Shown here piece after piece: positions 21,806 through 33,800 of a DNA stretch of 64,000 nt. The stretch comes from Capitulum mitella (Eukaryota; Arthropoda; Thecostraca; Pollicipedomorpha; Pollicipedidae), in NCBI GenBank assembly GCA_030062745.1, contig CP099847.1, positions 4,526,930 through 4,590,929 on the forward strand, written 5' to 3'. Under the pieces are notes generated by a model. That model searched no databases. It was not told where the DNA came from and worked only from the letters and a program-made list of their open reading frames with translations. The position numbers and the translations under genes are program-made. Position 1 is the first letter of the stretch; every line of letters begins with the position of its first letter.

Positions 21806-24800
21806 ATGCCGTGCCGTCGACGAGCACTGCTGGCGCTGGCGCTGGTACTGGCGCTGAGCGCGGCCGTGCGGAGCGGGCCGGCGCCCCAGCTGCCGGAGGG
21901 CTCCGGCGCTGAGCCGGCGCAGCAGGAGGGGCCGGCCGACGAGCAGGCGCTGGAGTCGGCCGCCTCCGACATGGGTGACACGGCCAGCAAGGATCAGCTG
22001 TTCCAGTCGCTGGCCGAACTGCTGGGTCGGCTGGATCAGCTGCCGGAGCCGGAGCCGGAGCAAGGGCCGGAGCAGGGGCTTGAACAGGAACCGGAGCAGG
22101 GGCCAGAGCCAGACCAGGAGCCGGAGCAGGAGGCGGATCTGGAACCGGAGCAGGAACCGGAGGTGCAGCCGGAGCTGGAGCCAGAACAGGGGCTGGAACA
22201 GGAACCGGAGCAAGAGCCAGAGCCAGACCAGGGGCCGGGACAGGAGCCGGACCAGGAGCCAGGCTTGCCCCTCCCCACCACCGTGCTGCCGGTGCGGCTG
22301 ACCGGCGTGACCGTGGTGATGCCCGACGGCCAGGCCGAGCCGTCCGAACCTCCTACTCCCGGTGCCACGCCGACCGAGCCGACCTCAGGGGCTCCTGGAG
22401 AGAACAGTGCGCCCCTGCCGTTCGTGGCGGACGTCCGGCCGACGTCGGACTCCTCTCTGGAGGAGAACGAGGTGCCTCTGCCCGTCCCCGAGCGGCGGCC
22501 GGTGGTGGAGCCTGTCATCGTCGCTGAGGTAACGCAGAGATCGCTCGGCTCTGTCTCTGCTGTTCCTGCTCAGTCATTGCCGCAGATGTAACGCAGATAT
22601 CGCCCTTGCTGTCTCTGCTGCCCCTGTTCGTTCGCAGTCGCTGAAGGAACGCAAAGGCTCCTCTCTGTTTGTCCTTCTTTCGGTTTCCAAGATATTCGGT
22701 GACTCTGACAGATGACGCATCGTGAAAGCATTCTCCTACTCCTGTCAGCGCTAACGAATGGCGTGTCAACGCAGAAAGTCCGCTACCTCTGACATGACAG
22801 TCAGAGGTAGCGACTCCAGCTTGTTCGACTGATGTGCCAGAAGACTGCCACTTGACTCCTACAGCTGGGTAACGGAGCGCCTGCCTGCCCCGACAGTCTG
22901 CGCCTTGCCTGGGCTGCGTGAAGCCCATTCAGCATGACAGCGCTGATCTGCGGCGCATCGCCAACATGGCGGCCAGCCTGCTGGAGGAGAGGCTGGACAC
23001 TCGCTTCACCTTCCGTGTCATGGAGGTGTACCGCGCCAGTAAGCAGGTACGTCACAGGATGTCGGTGGCATGTTAGACCAAAAATTATCGCGCCTACACG
23101 CAAACGTTTCCTCAGTGTGGGAACACTTTTTATGGTTAGTATTGTTTCTTGCAAAGGAAATAATACTAAGGTTGTTGTACGTTGCTGTCCCATTTACACA
23201 TGATGCTGGCAGTGACAGTAAGCATTTAACGATTTCTATAATTCCTCATAAGTGGTCCTGAAAGCAGGAAGCGTAGGTACATTCTCATACAGAAATAGGA
23301 GAACTTTAACAACAGGAGGAGAAGCATAAATGTTCATGTAGACAAAAAAGGGACGAGGCGATCGAACATAAAACCGTTCCATTTGCATTTAACTACATTG
23401 CCCCTTTGCTCCCTGAAGAGGGAAGAAAGTCTCATCATGGTTTTTCGTAGCGCCTTGCCCAGTCCAATGCGTCATCACCACTCTACTGAAGTCTCGCAAC
23501 GCGTTGTTCTTCAGTGCCTCGTCTGCTTCAGCATGAAATCCTGGTAATGTCTTTGGCCACACCGTCTCCAGGTCGTGAACGGCATCAAGTACTTCCTGTC
23601 GCTGGAGCTGGCCTCCACCTCGTGCGAGCGTCCGGTGCCCCCTTTCACGCTCTGCTACGTGGAGGAGGACGCGGACAAGGTGCTCTACAACGTGGAGGTC
23701 CTCCACCAGCCGCACCGGGCCAACACCGAACTGCTCTCCTTCAGAAAGGTAACACTAGAATGACGGCATGCTTCTCCGGTTCATAATCCAGAAAGGCAGA
23801 CAGAGATCTCTCGATCGAAGAATGTCTGGTTTAGATCACGAGCATGCTAGCTGGTGGCGGCGGAACCTCTCCAGGGATCTGGCAAGCCCCTCTGCCCCTC
23901 TCCAGAGAGGCGGTAGGCCAGTTTTTCAACTTGTTTCTTCCCGTGCAACGCTATAGGGTTTTAATGTTAAGTTTCGATCAGCGATGGGGGGGGGGGGCAG
24001 TCCCCTTGTCCCCTTGCCCAGTGCCCCCTTGTCCTCCCCTAATCCGCCGCCCCTGATGCGAGCACTATCTCACCATGCCATGCTTCCAGCAAGTAATGTT
24101 CTTTTGCATCTGTCCAGGCTGTATACGTCCTAACTGCATATACGCAGAGTTCGTAGCTGTGAGGAACGTGTAAACATGATTTGTTTTTTAATGTAGTAGT
24201 TCTACGTCGCCTATGCCTATGCTCACAACTCTGTAAGAACCGAGCCACGCGCGCTTTTTGTGCCGGCAGCTGGAGGGGTCCGAGGCGGTTCCATTCCCTG
24301 ACCGTCCGCCACACTGTACCGGCAGCTGGAAGGAGTGGCTCCATTCCCTGACCGTCTGTCACACTGTACCGGAAGGTGGAGGGAGTGGCTCCGTTCCCTG
24401 ACCGTCAGTCACACTGTGCCGGCAGCTGGACCGGTCAGAGGTGGCGCCGTTCCGGGGCCTGTTCGCCTCGGCCACGGCCGAGCCGCCGCCGGAGGCGGAG
24501 CCGGCGCCGCCCGCCTCCTCCTCCATCGAGCCCGGCGACAGCTTGCTCGACATCCTGATGGGGCTGGACTCGGTGATCGCGCAGCAGCAGCGCCGCACGC
24601 CCGAGCCACAGCCGCAGCCGCAGCCGCTGCCGCAGCCGCAGCCGCGGTGGCCGGGCGGCGGGCCGGAGCCGCTGCTGCTGCGGTCGCGGCTGCAGGCCGT
24701 CAACTGGCCCGGCGAGCCGGCGGCGCCGCCCGCCGGGCCCATCACCTCCGGCTGTCGCTCCAGCCGCCAGCACGACAACCAGGAGGGTGCGTGCGGCCGG

Positions 24801-27800
24801 GAGGGTGCAGACGAGAGGTCATGGACGCGAGGGTACGGCCGGCGGACACAGGCCGGGTGATACGGTCGGGGGCACAGATTAGAAGGCGCAGTCGGGAGGG
24901 TACGGTCGGGAGGGCACGGCCAGGAGGTGAAGTCAAGAGGGTGCATTCGAGAGGAACAACCGGAAGGGTACGGCCAGGAGGTTGCAACCAGAAGAGTGAA
25001 AGCTGAAGAGTGACGCGTTCGATGGCTCAGGACATGTGCCGCGCGGGACCACAACATACGCACGTAAAGCTCCTCTGCCTGTTGGAATTCCAGCGACGTG
25101 TGAAGTTAGAAACCGGATCGGTCTTGATGTCTTGCGCAAAGCAGATGTCGCTTCCGTTCTTTTGTGTGTGTATGGGGGGGAGCGGGTAGGGAATGGCTTA
25201 AAATGTGCGAAGTTCTCAATGCCTCTGTGTTTTGCTTTCAGTCCCTGTAAATGTGGCGCATCCACGCGTCCAGAAGATCCTGCACAACTTTCTGGAGAGC
25301 CAGGAGAGAGCAGGGTCCAACCGTTTGGTCATCACCGACATCCAGTCCGCCACGCGACAGGTAATAAATGACTCTCAATCCGCCATCCGACAGGTAATAA
25401 AGGGCACTTAATCCAACATCCGACGGGCGACAGGCGGTTGATCGACCATCCAGCAGACAATGAACTGCTATTTCATCGCCTAAAAACGCAGGCCATTTCA
25501 AGCATCCGGCAGGAAATGGACAGTTAGTTCATCACCAACAGGTGCGAGCACTGCTAGCCTGGCACCCGACAGAAAAAGTCAGTAAAACCACTGTCCAGGA
25601 ACGAATGGGAAGAAATGCATCACTCAGAACGAGATCAAAAAGGCAAGCCCGTAGTCAACTAACCACCCGCAGTCTATGTACATTTTATCCATCAACCGAG
25701 AGGGAACATACGACCAGTCCACCACCTGTCAGGAAACGTAGAGCCATTTAATCACTAGACAGGCAGTGGGCAGTTAATCATTGAGGGAATCGAAATGGAC
25801 AGTCGATTCACCACTTCGCGCAAGCTTACATACAAGCTTTCTCATAGCCTGGCAAACATACTGACCCCCGTCAGAATAGGGCAGGGGAGTTGACGCAACC
25901 CTCCTGAGGTTTTCAAGGGTAATTTCCGGAATGGTTTGCTTAATCCATCTGAAACTTGGTGTATCTTCTGCGGCATCAATTCGCATCTAATGGTGCGATT
26001 TTTTTTCCTGCGTTGCCATGATAACGAGCCATGACGTCATAACGGGAACCACGTCAACCGTTTCCGCGCGCCGACGAGACAAGTTTACAATGTCTGTTTT
26101 GCCTCACTGTAAAGCGGTTGGAGTGCATAAATACAATAAAATATATATCAGTCGACTCCGAATGGTATATTATGCACGACTATACATAGACTTAATCGGC
26201 TTATGCTCACTACCAGCTACCGGGATTATGGAAGGTGTAAACTGAGGTCATGAGCTACTGCGGGAAACATTACTTTTTATCTTTGGGAATGCGGTAGGAA
26301 AAAGGTATTGCAAAACAACCTATACGTTTGGGTTGCTTGAGGCGTAAGGAATCGAATGGTATAAATTTGGTGTAATTTATCTTTTATTTCAACAAAAAAG
26401 GCGCAATGTAGTGAACGCCTGACTAACTCCGACTGGCGGAACGGCGTCGGCAGCGGAGTGATGAGTCTACAAGACCACGGAGTGCCTGAAATTAGATTCT
26501 GTGTTGGACGACAATTCGAAAAACGCTTTTAAGGCGTCTAAGACGATTTTTAGCTAATCCATGGTCATTTTAGGTCATTGCCTCCAAATAACCTTGGATG
26601 ACCCAACCTTTGATGATGACTTTTGTATCTTATTCGACAATTGTGCTTGTTACCTGAGATGCTACATGTGACTTCCGCATCTATTATTATCCACAAAAAA
26701 TGCTTCTACATCCCCGAGAACGCATTTAAGCCGCATGACGACGATTGACCTAGAATGACCTGGCTCTGACTCCATGGGTAAAATGCAAGCACGTGGTGTA
26801 CAAATATAATAATAACTGACTGACGAACGACATGATACCTGTTTCGTTTCATGGTCAGTTATTATTTGAGGTTCGTTTGGGCTTTAACTCGAAAAAGCAC
26901 CATTTTCTGCCAATTTTGAACTTGTACCAGACCTGGAAGGTCATTCGTTTACCTGAGACCTTAAAAAGAAACAACAGTCGGGAGATCTCATCACACGCAA
27001 CACACCGTTCTTTTCAACTACGCTCTAGGACGCACGGTGTCGAAATGGTCTAGGGGGAGGGTCGTACGGCCATTTCCACACCATGCGCCATTATTGGTAC
27101 CAAATTGGCGTTCTTTGCTTGTCGGAAACAATCGATTGGCTGGTGTTCTTGCGGTCATGGCATCCGAAAATTCAAGGTATGGTTGGAATTTAGGGACGAT
27201 TGGGTCTTCAGCCACAGTGCTGCTGGAGCTCGAGATGCATGATGCCCGATAATTTTCTTTAAACTTGAAAAGAATGTTTTGCAGGCCCGTATCAGCAGGG
27301 GCGGATCGAGGATTTCGCCAAGGGGGGCATGTTTTTTTTTTTTGCTCTACAGATATGAAAAACGTTGATCTGCTCGGGTCCAGGTTGAAACATTTGATGT
27401 AATTTTGCATTTTTCCATATAAAGTAACGAAAAAAAAATCCAAGCGCATCATCTCATTTGAGAAAATTTCCGGTTTTGTTCTTCTACGAAGTGACCGAAA
27501 TATGACAACAACGGTGGGATTTTAGGCGGCTGCGTCCCTCCATCTACGTGAAGTGTTGTGTCTGTATCTGGTCTAGGAACCCCTCTGTACCCTGTAGCTT
27601 CTGGAGACTTTTGCTAGCTTTTTGGTGATCTCGGGCCGTCTGCCTTGTCAGGGCCCTCTGGTGGTCTCAGGTTTCTTTCACAGCTTCACATGTGCATCGG
27701 GACGTCTCAGGCGCTCCTTTGGCAGTTTCAAATACGCTTCGAGCAGTGTTATGGAGCCATTTGGCAGTTTTAGAGGCACTTAAGCCATCTCGGGTTTCCT

Positions 27801-30800
27801 CCTGTCGTTCCTAGGGAAATTTCGTCGTGTAAGAGGCCCCTCAGGCAGTAATAGGGGCCCTCTCTACCGTGACAGAGGCGCCTCTGGCAATCCTCTATCC
27901 TTTGGTCGTTTCAGAAGTTGCCTAGACGTCTTAAGCTTTAGAAGGTTTAGGGGCCTTCTGGTTGTCGCAGGAACCCCTATCGCTTGAGACTTCTACTTAG
28001 CAGTCTCAAAGGTCCCTCTCTAGCAGTTTCGGTGGACGCCTGTGGTCCTGGTGCCCCTCTTATCGTCTCGGGGAAGCATTTTTTGCCGTCTCAGAGTTCA
28101 TCTGGCTGTTACAAAAGTCCTTTTGGCGATTTCAGGACCCCTGCCATGGACCCTCTGATCGTCTCCGAGAGTCTCCATGGCTGTGTCAGGAATCTCCTTC
28201 TGTTACATGAGGTATTTCTGGCAGCCTCAAGGCCCCTCTAGCCGTATCAGGGGCCTTTGTCAGCACTTCAAGTGCTTCATTGGCAGTCCCAGGGGGGCCT
28301 TTTCGGTGTCTGAAGCCCGCCTAACACACTCGGGGGCAGGGGCGCGGCCGGCCAAATATTTCGTGGGGGGGTCCTCGCCCTTCGGTCGGCCCCTTCACTT
28401 CATGCGGACTTCGTGAACAAAAATATTAACATTACACTTCACAAGAGGCCCGCAGAGGGGTACAACCAGCCCAAAACTTCGAGGATGAGGGTGCGTGACC
28501 AATTGTGAGCCCGTTTCCTATGTGTGGGCCCCCTGAGTAAAAACAGACAGTGGAAACGGTATGACAATGGACGCTTGCCGTTCCTAAGCGTTATCAGTTG
28601 CAACCAGCTGGCTCTTCTCTGATTGTCGATGACGGCCACAAAAACGTTTTTTTTTTACTGGGGACCTCCACAGTTCTCAGGGGGTCCCTATGCAGACCGT
28701 CAGGGGGCTCCTCTATACGCTAGGGGCTTCTCTGCAGGCCGCAAGCGAGCCCCTACACAGGCCGGCAGGGGGGCCCTAAAGGCGGCGGCAAGGGCCCCCG
28801 CATGTCAGCAAGGGCCCATTAATACCGGCAGGGGGCCAGCTACAAGCGAGCAGGGGGCGGGGGAACAGTGGGTCCTTGCAGGCCGGCAGAGCCCCGTAGA
28901 ACAGCAGGGGGTCCGTGGCAGGGAGCCCTCAAGACCGGTGGGTGGTCTCTTCAGGCCGGCAGGGGTCCCAAAGGCCCGGCAGGAGGCCCCGTACAGATTG
29001 GCAGGGGACCTCTGTAGGTCCGGCAGGGCACCCCTGTAGACCAACAGGGATCCACTACAGGCCAGCAGGTGCCCACAGGCCGACAGGGGTCCCTACAGGC
29101 TGGCAGGGGGCCCTTACAGGCTGGCAAGGAACCCTCACAGGGACCCCTCTTAAGGTTCCAGGGGCCCTTGGGGAGTTTCAGGGATCTTTCATCTATCTTA
29201 GGTGTCATCTTGCCGTCTCAAGGGTTTTATTAACTCTCCCGCAGGCCCTCTGACTGCATCAGGAATCTCCTGCTTTTCACACAGGCTCGTGAAACCCATT
29301 CGGGGCCCCTATGCCATTTCAGGGGTCCCTATGCCGTCCTAGGAACTCAGTCCTCATCCTGGCCGTCTCAGGGGCCCCGGGACGTTTCTGGCAGTCTCAA
29401 GGGTAATCTGCCGTGTTGGGGTCCTGTTGTAGTCTCAGGGGTCTTTTGGGAGCTTCAGGGGCCCTTCTATACATCTCAGGGATCATCTAACCCTCCCTCA
29501 GGTCCCCCTGACTGCATCAAGAACCGGTCACGTTTTCACAGAGACCCGTGAAGCCCATACGGAGCCCTTTCGGGGGTCGCTTTCGAAACCGAGAGGGGCC
29601 CTTTCGAGGCTGGCCCGAAAGGGTGTCCCCTCTCTGGCCCCAGAGGTTGAACGATCGCCCCCATCGCCCCTCCCCCCTCCTTGGATCCGCGCCTGCATAT
29701 AAGAGCATGTAGAGAGCACTGAGCAATGCATAGCCAGAACTGAATCGATTCCAAAGTCTGGAAACCGTTTTTAATGTACTCTGTTTGTGACGATGAATAC
29801 ATAAACGCAGCCAAGTTATTCCAAGGCCGCTTGCTCCCAGTTCTTTTCAGATTTGTGAGACATATATTAGAAAAAAACGATAAGCCAGTTTTGTAATATT
29901 GACAGGATTTAGTTAAAAAAACTTTGACAATGAGCCCTTTTTCGATGTTTCCTTCCATGGATGATTTTTGTGCAGATGAGCAAGGTAAAAAATGGGGCCG
30001 TCTTAATGTCACGTCTATGTTATTGTTCGCCTGTTAAGGTTGTCCTTTTTGTGTTTATTGGTCCCGCAATCCGCTTAGCTGACCGTTTCTCATCTGTCGC
30101 AGATAATCACGGAGACCAACTACCGTTTCGAGTTCGTGCTGGGCGTGTCGAATTGCCCCAAGAACAGCACCGCACATCGTTATTCCTGCGCCGCTACAGG
30201 AGCCCAACCGCTCTCAAACTGCAGGGTAAACAGGGCCGCCCGCAAAATGGCGCTCAGGAGACGTATCTGAGCAGAGGGCCTCCCGCTGTTTACTCTGCTG
30301 CCTACGGAAACACCAAACATCGCATTGAAACCCATGGGCCCGTAGCTTCAAAAGATGGTATGCAGAGGATGCCATCCATGCTGTGCATGACGTGCGCCGT
30401 GTATACCGTCTACATCAGGTGCCGTGTATGACGTGCATGATATGCGTTATGAGTGTTGCTCATACCGCATGCCATGAGTAGTGTGTCGTGTACGCCGTGC
30501 ATGATGTGCATCACGTATACCACGCATAATGCGCGGCTAACAGTAAGTTTCTGCCCGACGAAATCGCAAACAAAGCTTTGTATAATTGCCACCAATGTAA
30601 AGAATGTATCATCCTGTCTTTAACCGTACTTTCCACTACTCGATTTTCTAAACAATAACAACAAAATCGTGACGATAACGTACGACTCAGTAATACCGTG
30701 CTGCAGTCGACTGGCGGAGAACAACATTATTCCGCGGCGGAAAATGTAGAGCCGCCAAGGTTAAGGTTATTGACATCAAGGACGTGTAGATCCTGCAAGC

Positions 30801-33800
30801 ATCTTCAAGCGATTAATGACGTCATATATAGGAAAATTCTATTCTGTTGCCAAAAACTGAACTTGGAGAAACTGCTGTATTACTACGCCGTTATATTATT
30901 GTATTAGATAATTGTTGGGATGTCTGATATCAGTATTATTACATTATGACATTTAATACTCGTTGGATTAGGTTGCTAGGTTGGGTTGTGCTGGGCTAGG
31001 TGAGATAAGGTTAGGTTAGGTTAGGTTAGGTTAGGTTAGGCTAGGCTAGGCTAGGCTAGGCTAGGTTAGGTTAGGTTAGGTTAGGTTAGGTTAGGTTAGG
31101 TTACTATGTTAGGCTAGGGTAAATTTTTATTTATTGTTTTATTTCACTTCCTAATATTTTCCAGTTTTGTTCCGTGATTTCTTGTGCTGGGCTACGTTAG
31201 GTTAGGTTAGGTTAGGTTAGGTTAAGTTAGGCCAGGCTAGGCTAGGTTAGGTTAGGTTAGGTTAGGTTAGGTTAGGTTAGGTTTGGTTACTATGTTAGGC
31301 TAGGGTAAATTTTTATTTATTGTTTTATTTCACTTTGTAATATTTTCCAGTTTTGTTCTGTGATTTTTTCTGAGATATTTTATTTTACTGCTTTTTGTTT
31401 TTTTTGTATTTTTCAAATTGGAACTAAGCTTTGCCATCTTTGTAATATTTTTACTTTTTTATTATTCTTGTTTATTATTATTATTATTATTACCGTTATT
31501 ATAACTATTATTATTGCTATTATTATTTTTACAACCGTTAACTTCTTTATGTTAAAGATAATTTATATCGCATTAGTTATCCCCCAAAACTTTTTTATTA
31601 CTCTTGATTGGACCTTGAGTCCGACCGACGACCAATCAGCGTCGAGATCTCACGTAAACAAACTATTTAACGCAGACACGTCAAAAATCCCTACGCGAGC
31701 GTCTGGCGGTTAGCATACCGGTGACGACGCAATCTGTTTCGGGGGAAATAATGTGTGTTTCAGGTTTTTCCGGCTGAAATCGTAAGTAATACTTATCAAT
31801 ATTGCGTTTGAAACGCCATGCAACCACTACTACGATTATTTTCCCTGGAAGTAAGCGCTCGGGCTGAATCTTACTGTTGACCTAATGCGCTCCTAGTACT
31901 CCGTGTGCAAAGTATGTTGCGTGCGAGAAATGCCGCCTGTAATGCATTCCGTTCGTGGGGAATACCGTTTGCGATGTATGACGTGTTTGGTGGATACCGT
32001 GCGCAGAACCCGTGTGCCGTAGGTCGTGTGTGGTGCATGCCCTGTGCAGTGTATGTCGTGTGCAAGGTATGTCATGTACGGCGTACGCCGTGTGTGGTGT
32101 ATGCCGTGCGCGACATGTGGGATGTGTACCGTGGGTCGTCACTCGCCGGTGTGTGCTGTGGCAGTCTGTCAGGTAGGACTGCCGCAGGTCGCCAGTGCCC
32201 GCTGTGACTAGTGTCTATGTGCCTGGTGGGACAGGTACGAGCCCGGCAGCGGCCTGGACAGCCTCTGCAGTTCAACAGCATCAGCTGCACCTCCAGAAGC
32301 CAGCCCGAGTGCGCCAACGGCCACTGTCAGGACCGCGAGATCCACCCGTACGGTCCGGCGTACCTCAAGTACCCGCCAGAGAGTAAGCAAACGGCACGCG
32401 ACACCCGCTGATAGCTCTTTATGCCTGAGAACAATATCCCTTTATATCTGAGCGTTCTGGAGATCGCTTTTCTAACGGCATCATCTAGAGCTAGCAGCTT
32501 CATCCGAATAAGGGGGTGCGAAGGCTTACGTGTTCATCCCTCTCGCTACAAGGACGGCAGAATCCAATGCCTCATCAACCCGTTATAGGAAAAATATATC
32601 CATGGAACAAGATTCAAGTCTCATTCTACCATCCTCGTCCTTTTCAAAGGAGACGAACTTCCCCAGCATCTGTATTACGGCCACATGCAAGCGCGTGTTC
32701 TATTCAACAGCCGCTGTGAAAGTTGATACCCAGGATTCGACATATCAGCAACTAGTGCAGCATGTGCAGGATGAGGTCAACAGAAGATCGCGAAGGCCCT
32801 ATCTGAAGAAGTTTGTCGAAACACTGAACGCCACCAAGGTTACGGTAAGCTGTCCTAGTGTCCATACCAATGCATTCGGACTGCTTCGTTTTGGTTGATA
32901 CTTGACAGGAAGATTCTCTTTTGGTGTTCAGTGATGTACGGTACCATGATCAGAACCTCAGCCGCGTGATCCTGTAGCGTCATTTGCAACATTCATTTCC
33001 TTTCTGTTAAGAAGGTAATGGCACTTTGTTTGCAACCTTGATGCAATACAAATCAATGGGGTTCCAAAAACAAATAACAAAAAACTCATCTGCTAGTCAC
33101 AAGCAGGGGCTTTGGAGCCAGGGAGGGGGCAGGGGGCAGCTGCTTCACAACTTTGGGCAACGTTTAACATTAACCATATGGCTTGCATGGACAGAAACAA
33201 AGCAAAAATCACGTTTGCCCCCTCCCACCATTCTGCAAAGACATTCCACCGCTCCGTCAGGACCGTCATGTAATTTCTTGTGTAAAAGGATGCTTTTGGT
33301 TATATATTAGTACCGTTATAATTATATATAATTATAATATACATATATGCAGTACCATTATAACATTAAGAAGTTTCGTGTTGCGACGCAAAGCACCCAG
33401 GTTGTGTGTAAATGCGATGTTGATCTCCACGATTCTTAACTGCGGTGTTCTCCGACTGAAAGACAGTGATAGCTGCGGCCGATTCCAAATTACCCGGGGC
33501 ATTAAATGATTATCGGACGTCGTTTGCTAGCGACGGCGGCACGCTTGAGCTGCGCGTGACCTGAGTGACACCGCTTTCAGTACAACCTGCAGGAGACGTC
33601 GGACATTATCGACCAGGAGCTGTACTCGCTGACGCTGCGCTTCTCCGACACCGCCTGCCTGCGCTCGGCGGACGACGGTGGCGCCGCCTGCCTGCGCCGC
33701 TCCGAACAGCAACGCGGCGGCTCCACGTTCGTATGCGACGTGCGCGTCTCCAGCCTGGGCTGGGCCGACAGGATGCGCGTGCTGGACCTGTTCTGCGAGT

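Larger units (their letters stand above)
25242..32382 (+). other. Cystatin domain 2 exons (loop QIITE)
   Basis: Exon 5 (25242-25360) encodes VAHPRVQKILHNFLESQER, a cystatin N-terminal helix. Exon 6 (30103-30225) encodes IITETNYRFEFVLGVSNC, with E in place of the loop glycine. Exon 7 (32235-32382) carries the C-terminal strands with several cysteines. Introns of 4.7 kb and 2.0 kb separate them and are full of repeats. Confidence 0.85.

Noticed and set aside
22036-22518. 160-codon Gly/Ser-rich minus-strand ORF
   Set aside because: It is the antisense of the Glu/Pro/Gln repeat of multicystatin exon 1.
24335-25063. Long ORFs on both strands (223 and 234 codons)
   Set aside because: They are shadows of multicystatin exon 4 and its GC-rich repeats; the cystatin frame with matching splice phases explains the region.
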